Below are positions 42,071 to 53,000 of a stretch of 64,000 nt of DNA, piece after piece. How positions within the stretch are numbered: the first letter of the stretch is position 1; every line of letters starts with the position of its first letter. This DNA is from Georgenia muralis (GTDB lineage Bacteria > Actinomycetota > Actinomycetes > Actinomycetales > Actinomycetaceae): contig NZ_RKRA01000001.1 in the NCBI RefSeq assembly GCF_003814705.1, positions 620,001-684,000 on the forward strand, read 5' to 3'. The notes under the pieces were generated by a model that saw only the letters and a program-made list of their open reading frames with translations, was not told where the DNA came from and did no database searches. A program made the translations under genes and the position numbers.

Positions 42071-43660
42071 GTGAGCCAGACGGCCGAGCGCGTCGACGTC
42101 GCCACCGAGGCGGCCCGCCGGCGCACGTTCGCCGTCATCAGCCACCCCGACGCCGGCAAGTCGACCCTGACCGAGGCCCTGGCGCTGCACACCCACGCCA
42201 TCGCCGAGGCCGGGCACGTCAACGGCAAGGCCGGTCGGCGCCGCACCGTCTCGGACTGGATGGACATGGAGCAGGCCCGCGGCATCTCCATCACCTCCGC
42301 CTCGCTCCAGCTGGACTACCGCGACACCGTCCTCAACCTCCTCGACACCCCCGGCCACGCCGACTTCTCCGAGGACACCTACCGGGTGCTGGCCGCCGTC
42401 GACGCCGCCGTCATGCTCGTCGACGCCGCGAAGGGCCTCGAGCCCCAGACGATGAAGCTCTTCGCCGTCTGCAAGCACCGGGGCATCCCCATCATCACCG
42501 TCATCAACAAGTGGGACCGGCCCGGCCGTGACGCCCTCGCCCTCATGGACGAGATCGCCGAGCGCACGGGCCTGACCCCCACACCGCTCACCTGGCCGGT
42601 GGGCATCGCCGGGGACTTCCGCGGGGTCCTGGACCGCCGCACCGGGGAGTACGTGCGCTTCACCGCCACCGCCGGCGGCGCGCACATCGCCCCCGAGGAG
42701 CGTCTCGACCCCGCCACGGCCGCCGCCCGCGAGGGCGACGCCTGGGACGTCGCCGCCGAGGAGTCCGACCTCCTGCACGTCTCCGGGGCCGACCACGACG
42801 ACGCGACCTTCCTCGCAGGGATCTCCACCCCGCTGCTCTTCGCCTCCGCGGTGCGCAACTTCGGCGTCCACGCCCTCCTCGAGGTCCTCGTCGACCTCGC
42901 GCCGGCCCCGGACGCCCGGCCCGACGTCGACGGCGACCCGCGCGAGATCACGGAGCCGTTCAGCGCGTTCGTCTTCAAGATGCAGGCCGGGATGGACACC
43001 GCCCACCGCGACCGGCTGGCGTTCGTGCGGGTGTGCTCGGGCGTCTTCGAGCGCGGCAGCGTCGTGACGATCGCCCGCACCGGCCGTCCGTTCGCCACCA
43101 AGTACGCCCAGCAGGCGTTCGGCCGCGAGCGCACGGTGGTGGACCTGGCCTACCCCGGCGACGTCGTCGGCCTGGTCAACGCCACCGACCTGCGGGTCGG
43201 CGACACCCTCCACGACGGCCGCCGCGTCGAGTTCCCGCCCCTGCCGACCTTCGCCCCGGAGCACTTCGCCGTGGCCCGGGCGGTGGACCCCAGCCGGTAC
43301 AAGCAGTTCCGCCGTGGCATCGCCCAGCTCGACGCCGAGGGCGTGGTCCAGATCCTGCGCTCGGACCTGCGCGGCGAGCAGGCACCGGTCTTTGCCGCCG
43401 TCGGGCCCATGCAGTTCGAGGTGGCCCAGCACCGGATGGCCACCGAGTTCAACGCACCGATCCGGCTCGAGCAGCTCGGCTACTCCACCGCCCTGCGCAC
43501 CGAGCGCGCGTGGGTGCCCGCGATCGACGCCCAGCTCGGCGCCGAGGTCCTCGAACGCACCGACGGCCAGCTCCTCGCGCTCTTCGCCGACCGCTGGCGG
43601 CTGCAGACCTTCCGGCGCAACAATCCCGAGGTCGTCCTCACCCCGCTCGTGGCCGCGTGA
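42071..43660 (+). CDS. prfC: Peptide chain release factor 3
   Basis: A 529-aa translational GTPase that recycles RF1/RF2 after termination; its length equals E. coli RF3. G1 is SHPDAGKST (about 24-32), switch region RRRTVSDWMDMEQARGISIT, G3 DTPGHADFSEDTYR, G4 NKWDR. Domain II and the RF3 C-terminal domain (FRRNNPEVVLTPLV) follow. GTG 42071 has AGGAGG 6 bp upstream. The RNase J gene follows 73 bp later on the same strand, so co-transcription is possible. Confidence 0.96.
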   Translation: MSQTAERVDVATEAARRRTFAVISHPDAGKSTLTEALALHTHAIAEAGHVNGKAGRRRTVSDWMDMEQARGISITSASLQLDYRDTVLNLLDTPGHADFSEDTYRVLAAVDAAVMLVDAAKGLEPQTMKLFAVCKHRGIPIITVINKWDRPGRDALALMDEIAERTGLTPTPLTWPVGIAGDFRGVLDRRTGEYVRFTATAGGAHIAPEERLDPATAAAREGDAWDVAAEESDLLHVSGADHDDATFLAGISTPLLFASAVRNFGVHALLEVLVDLAPAPDARPDVDGDPREITEPFSAFVFKMQAGMDTAHRDRLAFVRVCSGVFERGSVVTIARTGRPFATKYAQQAFGRERTVVDLAYPGDVVGLVNATDLRVGDTLHDGRRVEFPPLPTFAPEHFAVARAVDPSRYKQFRRGIAQLDAEGVVQILRSDLRGEQAPVFAAVGPMQFEVAQHRMATEFNAPIRLEQLGYSTALRTERAWVPAIDAQLGAEVLERTDGQLLALFADRWRLQTFRRNNPEVVLTPLVAA

Positions 43661-43733
43661 CGACCGACCGGACCTCCGACGAGGTCCCACCCGCCCCCGG
43701 CCCGCACGGGCCGCACCCGACGAAAGACTGACG

Positions 43734-45545
43734 ATGAGCCCCGCTGCCCAGAAGAACGCCCCCGCCAAGAACAGCACCACCCAGAACGCCCCCGCCCGGA
43801 GCGCGCGCGCCCCGAGGAGCGCCCCGAAGAGCACCCAGAGGACCGCTCGCGCCCCCCGGAACGCCCCGAGGAGCGTCCCCGCCCCCGGGGCCCCCGCCCC
43901 GCTCGCCCCCGGCGGGCTCCGCGTCATGCCGCTGGGCGGCCTGGGCGAGATCGGCCGGAACATGACCGTCTTCGAGCACGCCGACAAGCTGCTCGTCGTC
44001 GACTGCGGGGTTCTCTTCCCCGAGGACCACCAGCCCGGGGTCGACGTCATCCTCCCCGACTTCACCCCCATCCGGGACCGCCTCGACGACATCGTCGCGA
44101 TCGTGCTGACCCACGGGCACGAGGACCACATCGGCGGCGTCCCGTACCTGCTCAAGGAGCGCGCGGACATCCCGCTGATCGGCTCGGAGCTGACGCTGGC
44201 GTTCATCACGGCGAAGCTCAAGGAGCACCGGATCACCCCGTCCACGGTGCACGTCGAGGCCGGTGACCGGCGCACCGCCGGCCCGTTCGACCTGGAGTTC
44301 GTGGCCGTCAACCACTCCATCCCCGACGGCCTCGCCGTCGCGATCCGCACCTCGGCCGGCATGGTCCTGCACACCGGTGACTTCAAGATGGACCAGTTCC
44401 CCCTCGACGGCCGGATCACCGACCTGCGCGCCTTCGCCCGGCTGGGCGAGGAGGGTGTGGACCTGTTCCTCACGGACTCCACCAACGCCGAGGTCCCCGG
44501 CTTCACCGTCTCCGAGCGGGACCTCACCCCCGCCATCGACCAGGTGTTCGCGACCGCGCCGCGCCGCGTGATCGTCTCCAGCTTCGCCAGCCACGTGCAC
44601 CGCATCCAGCAGGTCCTCGACGCCGCCCACGCCCACGGGCGCAAGGTCGCCTTCGTGGGCCGGTCGATGGTGCGGAACATGGGGATCGCCCGCGACCTCG
44701 GCTACCTCACGATCCCCCGCGGCCTGGTCGTCGATGCGAAGAAGCTCGAGCAGATGCCCGACGAGAAGGTCACGCTCGTGTGCACCGGCTCCCAGGGCGA
44801 GCCCCTGGCCGCCCTGTCCCGGATGGCCAACGGCGAGCACCAGATCGAGGTCGGCGACGGCGACACCGTGCTGCTGGCCTCCTCGCTCATCCCCGGCAAC
44901 GAGAACGCCATCTACGGCGTCATCAACAAGCTCACCGACCGCGGGGTCCGGGTGGTGCACAAGGGCAACGCCAAGGTCCACGTCTCCGGTCACGCCAGCG
45001 CCGGCGAGCTCGTGTACTGCTACAACATCGTCCGGCCCCGCAACGTCATGCCGGTGCACGGCGAGGCCAAGCACCTGCGCGCCAACGCCGACCTCGCCAT
45101 CCGCACCGGCGTCCCGGCGGAGGGCACCGTCGTGGCCCGCGACGGCGACGTCATCGACCTCGTCGACGGCCGCGCCCGGCTCGCCGGGCACGTGCCGGCG
45201 GAGCTGGTCTACGTCGACGGCGAGACGATCGGCCGCGCGACCGAGGGCGTCCTGGCCGAGCGCCGCCAGCTCAAGGACGGCGGCGTCGTGACCGTCCTGG
45301 CGATCCTCGACCCCGAGACCAACGCACTGGCCGAGCCGCCCGAGTACCTCACCCGCGGCTTCGTCAGCGACGGCCGGCTCCTCAAGGGGGCCACCGCCGA
45401 GATCACCACGGCCCTCGCCCGGACGGCGCCGGGGACCGACGACATCGGCAAGCTCGAGTCGGTCATCGCCGGTGCGGTCGCCCGTCATCTCGGCCGGGCC
45501 CTGCGCCGCGAGCCGGTCGTCATCGCGGTGGTCGTCGACGCCTGA
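43734..45545 (+). CDS. rnj: Ribonuclease J
   Basis: A 603-aa metallo-beta-lactamase/beta-CASP RNase with endo- and 5'-exonuclease activity in mRNA decay and rRNA processing. Zinc-site motif LTHGHEDHIGG (about 122-132), HTGDFKMDQ and the beta-CASP region are present, as are GLGEIGRNM at the N-terminal edge of the catalytic core and a C-terminal domain. The first about 58 residues are a basic Ala/Pro/Lys/Arg-rich extension, common in actinobacterial RNase J and probably disordered. ATG 43734 is the natural start (the open frame further upstream lies inside prfC). A terminator hairpin follows. Confidence 0.95.
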   Translation: MSPAAQKNAPAKNSTTQNAPARSARAPRSAPKSTQRTARAPRNAPRSVPAPGAPAPLAPGGLRVMPLGGLGEIGRNMTVFEHADKLLVVDCGVLFPEDHQPGVDVILPDFTPIRDRLDDIVAIVLTHGHEDHIGGVPYLLKERADIPLIGSELTLAFITAKLKEHRITPSTVHVEAGDRRTAGPFDLEFVAVNHSIPDGLAVAIRTSAGMVLHTGDFKMDQFPLDGRITDLRAFARLGEEGVDLFLTDSTNAEVPGFTVSERDLTPAIDQVFATAPRRVIVSSFASHVHRIQQVLDAAHAHGRKVAFVGRSMVRNMGIARDLGYLTIPRGLVVDAKKLEQMPDEKVTLVCTGSQGEPLAALSRMANGEHQIEVGDGDTVLLASSLIPGNENAIYGVINKLTDRGVRVVHKGNAKVHVSGHASAGELVYCYNIVRPRNVMPVHGEAKHLRANADLAIRTGVPAEGTVVARDGDVIDLVDGRARLAGHVPAELVYVDGETIGRATEGVLAERRQLKDGGVVTVLAILDPETNALAEPPEYLTRGFVSDGRLLKGATAEITTALARTAPGTDDIGKLESVIAGAVARHLGRALRREPVVIAVVVDA

Positions 45546-45871
45546 CCGTCCGCCGGCCGCCCGTCCCCCTGGTGACCGGCGCCGGGTGCCCGGTTCGCGG
45601 GCGCCCGGTTCGCCGGCGCCCGGCGGGCAGCGGGCAGCGGGCGGCGGGTCGGCGCCCCTGACACCGCGGTGCGAGCGAGGTCACGACCACCTGGCGGGAC
45701 CGCCGGTGACTCTTACCTCTCGTCACGTTAGGGTTCGGGCCAGCAGCCCCCGCCGGCGACGTCCCCTCGGTCCTGGTCCGACCCGGCACCGCTGCGCCAC
45801 CCAGGTGTGATGACGCGCCGCCCGACCTGACCACGCGGGCGCGGACCGCGTCCATCACCCCGGGAGTCCTC
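45546..45871 (+). other. 326-bp intergenic region before the SulP gene
   Basis: No gene seen. It holds the RNase J terminator (45582-45608), a CGGGCAG/CGGCGGG-rich simple repeat (about 45620-45650), and then about 200 bp of leader before SulP. TTAGGGTTCG near 45728 could be part of a promoter. No known riboswitch was recognised by eye. Confidence 0.5.
45582..45608 (+). terminator. Terminator-like hairpin after RNase J gene
   Basis: CCGGGTGCCCG (45582-45592) pairs with CGGGCGCCCGG (45598-45608) with one T-G pair and loop GTTCG, 37 nt past the rnj stop. Confidence 0.6.
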
Positions 45872-47416
45872 GTGACCTCACCCTTCGCTGCCCTGCGGAC
45901 CAGCCGCACGACCCCCGAGGAACGCAAGCGGGACCGCACCGACGACGTCACCTCCGTCCGGGCCGCCCTGCGCGACCCGCGCCGGCTGCGCACCGAGGTC
46001 CTCGCCGGCCTCGTCGTCGCCCTCGCCCTCGTCCCCGAGGCGATCTCCTTCTCGATCATCGCCGGGGTCGACCCGCGCATGGGCCTGTTCGCCTCGTTCA
46101 CGATGGCCGTCTCCATCGCGTTCCTCGGCGGGCGCCCGGCCATGATCTCCGCCGCGACCGGCGCCGTCGCGCTCGTCATCGCCCCGGTCGTGCGCGAGCA
46201 CGGCATCGACTACTTCCTCGCCACCGTGATCCTCGCCGGCGTCGTCCAGGTCGCGTTCGGCGTCCTGGGCGTGGCCAGGCTCATGCGCTTCATCCCCCGC
46301 AGCGTCATGGTCGGCTTCGTCAACGCCCTCGCCATCCTCATCTTCACGGCCCAGCTGCCCTACCTCACCGACGTGCCGTGGATCGTCTACCCCATGGTCG
46401 GCGTCGGCATCGCCGTCATGGTCTACCTGCCCCGGATCACCAAGGTGGTCCCGGCCCCCCTCGTGGCGATCGTCGTGCTGACGACTGCCACGGTGGCCTT
46501 CGCCCTGAACGTGCCCGACGTCGCCGACCAGGGCGACCTGCCCGACTCCCTGCCCGCGCTGCTCGTCCCCGACGTCCCGCTGACGCTGGAGACCCTGCAG
46601 ATCATCGCCCCCTACGCCGTCGCCATGGCGCTCGTCGGGCTCATGGAGTCCCTCATGACGGCCAAGCTCGTCGACGACGTCACCGACACCCACTCGGACA
46701 AGACCCGCGAGTCCTGGGGCCAGGGCGTGGCGAACGTCATCACCGGCTTCTTCGGCGGCATGGGCGGCTGCGCGATGGTCGGGCAGACCATGATCAACGT
46801 CAAGGCATCCGGCGCCCGCACCCGCATCTCGACCTTCCTCGCCGGCCTCTTCCTCCTCGTGCTCGTCGTCGGGCTGGGCGACGCCGTGGGCACGATCCCC
46901 ATGGCCGCGCTCGTCGCGGTGATGGTCATGGTCTCCGTCGCCACCTTCGACTGGCACTCCGTCCGGCCGGCCACCCTGCGCCGCATGCCGAAGTCGGAGA
47001 CCACCGTCATGGTCTCCACGGTCGCCGTCACCGTGCTCACCCACAACCTCGCCTACGGCGTCCTCACCGGCGTCGTCGTCGCCGCACTCATGTTCGTCCG
47101 GCGGGTCGCCCACCTCACCGAGGTCGTCGACGTCGCGCACCCCGACGACGACACCCGCGTCTACGCCGTGGTCGGCGAGCTCCTGTGGGCCTCGTCCAAC
47201 GACCTCGTCTACCAGTTCGACTACGCGGGCGACCCCAGGAACGTCGTCATCGACATGTCGCGCTCGCACATCTGGGACGCCTCCACCGTCGCGGCCCTCG
47301 ACGCCATCACCACGAAGTACGCGGCCCGCGGCAAGACCGCGACGATCGTCGGCCTGAACGAGGCCAGCGCCGAGCGTCACGAGCGCCTGGCCGGCCACCT
47401 CGCCGCCGGCCACTGA
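45872..47416 (+). CDS. SulP-family anion transporter with STAS domain
   Basis: A 514-aa membrane transporter of about 12-14 helices. The SulP core has EAISFSIIAGVDPRMGLFAS in outline (about 56-76), SAATGAVALV, and GGCAMVGQTMINVKASGARTR, the conserved SulP loop. A cytoplasmic STAS domain follows (about 415-505) with VIDMSRSHIWDASTVAALD. Substrate in the family is sulfate or bicarbonate; sequence alone does not decide. The absence of neighbouring sulfate-assimilation or carbonic-anhydrase genes leaves this open. GTG 45872 follows GGGAG. Confidence 0.9.
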   Translation: MTSPFAALRTSRTTPEERKRDRTDDVTSVRAALRDPRRLRTEVLAGLVVALALVPEAISFSIIAGVDPRMGLFASFTMAVSIAFLGGRPAMISAATGAVALVIAPVVREHGIDYFLATVILAGVVQVAFGVLGVARLMRFIPRSVMVGFVNALAILIFTAQLPYLTDVPWIVYPMVGVGIAVMVYLPRITKVVPAPLVAIVVLTTATVAFALNVPDVADQGDLPDSLPALLVPDVPLTLETLQIIAPYAVAMALVGLMESLMTAKLVDDVTDTHSDKTRESWGQGVANVITGFFGGMGGCAMVGQTMINVKASGARTRISTFLAGLFLLVLVVGLGDAVGTIPMAALVAVMVMVSVATFDWHSVRPATLRRMPKSETTVMVSTVAVTVLTHNLAYGVLTGVVVAALMFVRRVAHLTEVVDVAHPDDDTRVYAVVGELLWASSNDLVYQFDYAGDPRNVVIDMSRSHIWDASTVAALDAITTKYAARGKTATIVGLNEASAERHERLAGHLAAGH

Positions 47417-47447
47417 CGGCACCGACCACCGGACGCCGGCCGCCCAG

Positions 47448-47502
47448 CGGGCGTCAGGCGGGCGTCAGGCGGGCGTCAGGCGGGCGTCAGGCGGGCGTCA
47501 GG
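47448..47502. repeat. 11-bp tandem repeat, 5 copies, spanning the MerR stop codon
   Basis: CGGGCGTCAGG at 47448, 47459, 47470, 47481 and 47492. On the minus strand each copy has a TGA, the one at 47498-47500 being the MerR stop. An 11-bp period places TGA in all three frames. Confidence 0.92.
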
Positions 47503-47878
47503 CGCCCAGTGTGCGGTCCAGGTCGGCGAGGAACGCCTCGGCGGCGTCGAGCTTGGCCCGCAGACGGGTCCGCCTGGCCTCGGCCTCGGCCCGGACGCGG
47601 GTGAGGTCGGCGAGGAGGTCGGCCCGGTCCGCGGGCCCCGCCGCCTCGAGGCGGTCGAGCACGGAGAGGACCTCCCGCATCTCCTCGAGGGTGAAGTCCA
47701 GCGGCTTCATGCGCTTGACCACCTGCAGGCGCTCGACGTCGTGCTCGGTGTAGAGCCGGAACCCGCCCTCGGAGCGGCTGGAGGGGCTGACCAGATCGAC
47801 CTCGCCGTAGTAGCGGATCGTGCGCAGCGACAGACCCGTGCGCTCGGCGACCTCGCCGATCTGGAGGTGTCCCGCCAT
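47498..47878 (-). CDS. MerR-family transcriptional regulator
   Basis: A 126-aa regulator. N-terminal winged helix: LQIGEVAERTGLSLRTIRYYGEVDLV (in the usual MerR place, residues 5-30), then SRSEGGFRLYTEHDVERL. A coiled coil (about 78-122) forms the dimer interface. No cysteine or effector domain, so not a mercury-type sensor. ATG 47878 has GAGAGGG 7 bp upstream. It is divergent from the ABC exporter pair starting at 48009, so it may control that exporter, as drug-sensing MerR proteins often do. Confidence 0.9.
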   Translation of the reverse strand: MAGHLQIGEVAERTGLSLRTIRYYGEVDLVSPSSRSEGGFRLYTEHDVERLQVVKRMKPLDFTLEEMREVLSVLDRLEAAGPADRADLLADLTRVRAEAEARRTRLRAKLDAAEAFLADLDRTLGA

Positions 47879-48008
47879 CGTGAGTCCCTCTCGCCGCCCG
47901 GGTGTGGCGACGACTCTATCCGTCTGCCGCCGCGCCGCCGGAACCGCGGACCGGCGGCGCCGCGGCCGGTAGCGTCGGGGTCGCCCACCACCGACCGATC
48001 GAGGCAAC

Positions 48009-48967
<959 letters not shown>

Positions 48968-48971
<4 letters not shown>

Positions 48972-49786
48972 GGGCCGCCCTGGTCACCGAGTACCGCAAG
49001 CTCGTCACCACGCGCCTGTGGTGGGTGCTGCTCGCGTCCATGGCCGCCTACATGGCCTTCCTCGCCGGGGTGATGGCGTTCGCCCTCGCCCAGGACCCCG
49101 AGTCCATCGGCGGTCCTCCCGGCGCCGGGCCCGGCGCGCCCATGACGCCCGAGCAGGTCGCGGGCACCATCTACACGCTGGCGACCTCACTGGGCTACGT
49201 CTTCCCCGTCGTCGTCGGCGCCCTGTCGATGACCGGCGAGTTCCGCCACCAGACGATCACCCCGTCCCTCCTCGCCGAGCCGCGGCGCACGGTCCTGCTC
49301 GGCGCGAAGATGCTCTCCTCCGTCGTCGTCGGCCTGCTCTTCGGCCTGGTGGGCACCGGTGCCACGGTCGGTGCGGGCGCGGCGACCCTCGCCCTGCTCG
49401 GTGAGCCGACCTATCTCTCCGACCCCGCCGTGCTGCGCAGCGCCGGCCTGTCCGTCCTCGCCCTGGCGGTGTGGACGGTCGTCGGGGTCGGCTTCGGCAC
49501 GTGGCTGACCAACCAGGTCGTCGTCATCGTCGTGCTGCTGGCGTTCACCCAGTTCGTCGAGCCCGTGCTGCGCCTCGTGCTCGGGCAGTTCGCGTGGGCG
49601 GAGGGCATCTCGAAGTACCTGCCCGGCGCCGCCGGCGAGGCCATCACCGGCAGCTCGTTCTACGCCGACTCCGGCATGGCGGCGGGCCTGCTGCCGTCGT
49701 GGGCCGGCCTGCTCGTGCTGCTCGGCTACGCCGTGCTCTTCGCCGTCCTCGGCCGCCTCACGAGCCTGCGCCGCGACATCACCTGA
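48968..49786 (+). CDS. ABC-2 type permease (pair 2)
   Basis: A 272-aa protein with six helices, an amphipathic N-terminus (MRAALVTEYRKLVTTRLWW) and the cytosolic segment SMTGEFRHQTITPSLLAEP after TM2, characteristic of ABC-2 permeases related to BcrB/lantibiotic-type exporters. ATG 48968 overlaps the ATPase stop. It works with the upstream ATPase to export an unknown compound. Confidence 0.88.
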
Positions 49787-49895
49787 GGTCCTCGCGCGTC
49801 CGCCACAGGCCTGCGCCTCATATGGGACGAAGGGCACAGGTCGCGCATGAGGGGCGACCTACGCTGGCATTGCCGCCGCTGGACGTGAGGTTGCG

Positions 49896-50015
49896 ATGAC
49901 CGTTCGGACATCCCTCCCGCCGGGGCACGACGTCGCCGACGACGCCGCCCCGGTGCACGCGGCCGCCCGGGCGCACCACCAGCGCGCCCCTCTCCCGGAG
50001 GACGAGGAACCATGA
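49896..50015 (+). CDS. Candidate 39-aa small protein/leader overlapping the PFOR start
   Basis: ATG 49896, preceded by GTGAGG at 5-bp spacing, opens a 39-codon frame whose TGA overlaps the PFOR ATG by 4 nt. The peptide is His/Ala/acid-rich (MTVRTSLPPGHDV to HHQRAPLPEDEEP) with no recognisable domain. The overlap geometry equals that of the next two genes. A chance frame in GC-rich DNA is possible, but coupling would make it a translational leader. Confidence 0.4.
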   Translation: MTVRTSLPPGHDVADDAAPVHAAARAHHQRAPLPEDEEP

Positions 50016-53000
50016 GTGCTCAGCCGTACCCCGGCACGCCCGCCGTCATCAACGGCAACGGCGCTGTCGCCCATGTCATGCGGCACGTCTGCGGCGGGGT
50101 CATCGGCTACCCGATCACCCCGTCGACGGAGATCTCCGAGCTCTACGAGGCGGCCCGCGCCGAGGGCGGCCTCAACGTGTGGGGACGGCACCCGTTCTTC
50201 TTCGAGCCCGAGGGCGAGCACTCCGCCCAGAGCGGTGCGCTCGGCGCGGCGCTGACCGGCGGCCAGTACATCTCCAACGCCTCCTCCAGCCAGGGGATCC
50301 TCTACGCGATGGAGTCGCACTACGTCACCGTCGGCAAGAAGATCGGCGGCTTCGTGCTCCAGGTCGCCGCGCGCGTCGTCTCCAAGCACTCCCTCAACGT
50401 CATGGCCGGCCACGACGACGTCTACGCCCTCCTCCCCTCCGGCTACACGATCCTCTTCGGCTCCTCCCCGCAGGAGGCCGCCGACCTCGCCGCCATCGCC
50501 TACCGCACCTCCGCGCTCTCGCTCATCCCGGTCACCAACGCCATGGACGGCTTCACCACGAGCCACATGCTCAGCGAGGTCCTCCTGCCCGAGCCGGAGC
50601 TGCTGCGGAACTACCTCGGCGACCCCGCCGGGCGCATCCCGTGCCCGACCGTGGCGCAGGAGCTGCTCTTCGGCGCCAAGGGCCGCGTCTTCCAGCTCGG
50701 CCAGTACCTCGAGCGGCACGCCGCCGAGATCCGCGAGGACGACGACCGCGCCCTGCGCGCCTACCTCGACGCCGCCGCGGACGCCGTCGAGGCCGACGAC
50801 GACGGCGACCTCCTCGACGGCACGCTGCCCTGGCTGCCCGAGGAGCTCCACGGCCAGTGGCGGCGCCAGTGGACCGGCGCGTACGCGCGGGGCACCCGCC
50901 AGCTCGTCCCCGCGCTGGTCGACGTCCACAACCCCGGCGTGACCGGGCCGGTGCAGAACCAGCCGGACTTCCAGGCCGGCGCCGTCGACCACCGCACCCA
51001 CTTCGCCGCCGACGTCCCCGCGCTCGCGCGCCGCGCCATGGCCGAGTACGGCGACCTCACCGGCCGTCGCTACTCCCCGCTGCACACCTACGACTGCGAC
51101 GACGCCGACTACGTCATGGTCGGCCTCGGCTCCATCACCGACGACGTCCGCGCCGTCCTGCCGCACCTGCGGGCCCAGGGGCTCAAGGTCGGCGTCGTCT
51201 CCGTCAAGCTCCTCCAGCCCTTCCCCGAGGCCGAGCTCGTCGAGGCGCTGCGCGGCAGGACGGCCGTGACCGTCCTCGAGCGCTCGGACACCACCGCCCT
51301 GACCGACCTCGTCACGTCGGCGCTGTTCAAGGCCCGCGCGAACGCCGACGCCGCGGCCGGTAACGAGGGCGCCAGCGCCGACGGCGTGACGCCCGCCCTG
51401 CGCTACCCCCACCTCCCGGCGCTGGAACGCATGCCGCGCCTGACGACGGCGATCTTCGGCCTCGGCGGGCACGACGTCCAGCCCCGCCACCTCGTCGCCG
51501 CCTTCCAGAACATGGCCGACGGCGACGGCGCGCCGCTGGTCTACCTCGGCTCGCAGTTCTTCGCCGAGAACCCCGCCCCGCACATGGCCGAGGTCCAGGA
51601 CCGTCTGCGGGCGGCCTACCCCGACACCGAGCTCATGGCACTGCGCACCGGGCCCAACCCGGTCCTGCTGCCGCCGTCGGCGCTGCGCATCCGCTTCCAC
51701 TCGGTCGGCGGCTACGGCACCATCGCCACCGGCAAGCTGCTCACCGACATCCTCGCCGGCGTGCTGGGCATGCACTCCAAGTCCGCGCCGAAGTACGGCT
51801 CGGAGAAGTCCGGCGCCCCGACGAACTACTACATCACCCTCAGCCCCGAGCCGGTCCTCATCTCCAACGCCGAGCTCGAGGACGTCGAGATCGTCATCTC
51901 CCCCGACCACAAGGCCTTCGTCCACACCAACCCGCTCAAGGGCCTGGCGCGCGGCGGCACGTTCATCCTCCAGAGCGACCTCGCCCCCGCGGAGGTCTGG
52001 CGCGAGCTGCCCCGGCACGCCCGCCGCACGATCCGCGAGCGCGAGATCCGCTTCCTCGTCGTCGACGCCTTCCGCGTGGCCAAGAAGCACGCGCCGACGC
52101 CGGAGCTCGAGACCCGCATGATGGGCATCGCGTTCATCGGCGCGGTCGCCGGCCACGTCGACCGCGTCACCGGCGGCGCCGCGCCCGAGGTCATCGCCGA
52201 GAAGGTCCGCGCCCAGATCGCCAAGAAGTTCGGCGGCAAGGGCGAGGCCGTCGTCGAGGGCAACATGGCCGTCATCCGCGAGGGCATGGCCGCCACGACC
52301 CCGATCGACTACGACGCTCCCGCGTTCGTCGCCATCGACGCCGAGGCCGCCCCGCGCACGGTGCGCACCGTGGCGCTGTCCGCCGCGATGTGCCCGGCGA
52401 CGACGACGCCTCGGCCCAGCGCCCTGTTCGACCCGGCGTACTACGAGGACCTCGCCGCCCGCCCCTTCCGGGAGGGCACCATCGGGGAGTCCCCGGTGCT
52501 GCCCGGCGCCGGGCTGTTCATGCCGTCCGGGACCGGTGCGGCGAAGGACAAGGGCGTCTTCCGGCGCAGCGTGCCGGTCTTCGACCCGACGTCCTGCACG
52601 GGCTGCCTCGAGTGCGCCCTGGTGTGCCCCGACGTCGCCATCCCCAACACCGTGCACGAGATCCACGACCTGCTCCTCGCCGGCATCGCGCCGCTGGAGG
52701 TCACCGAGGCGCAGCGCGCGACCCTGCGCGCGCAGGTGCCGGGCCTGGCCGCGCGGGTGCGCGAGGCCTACCGGCAGGACCGCACCTACCGCCCCTTCCA
52801 CGAGGTCGTCGCCGAGCAGGCGGCCGGCCTCGACGTCGACCAGCCGAGCTTCGCCCGCACCGTCGGCGCCCTCGTCAGCCGTCTCGCGCTGTACCCGGTG
52901 GCGCGGCCGCGGCCCTTCTTCGACGCCATGGAGAAGGACGTCCCCGGCACCGGCGGCCTGTTCACCGCCACCATCGACCCGTGGAAGTGCACCGGCTGCC

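Noticed and set aside
45672-45871. Riboswitch in the leader of the SulP gene
   Set aside because: About 200 bp is long enough, but no known riboswitch core was recognised by eye; a covariance-model search would decide.
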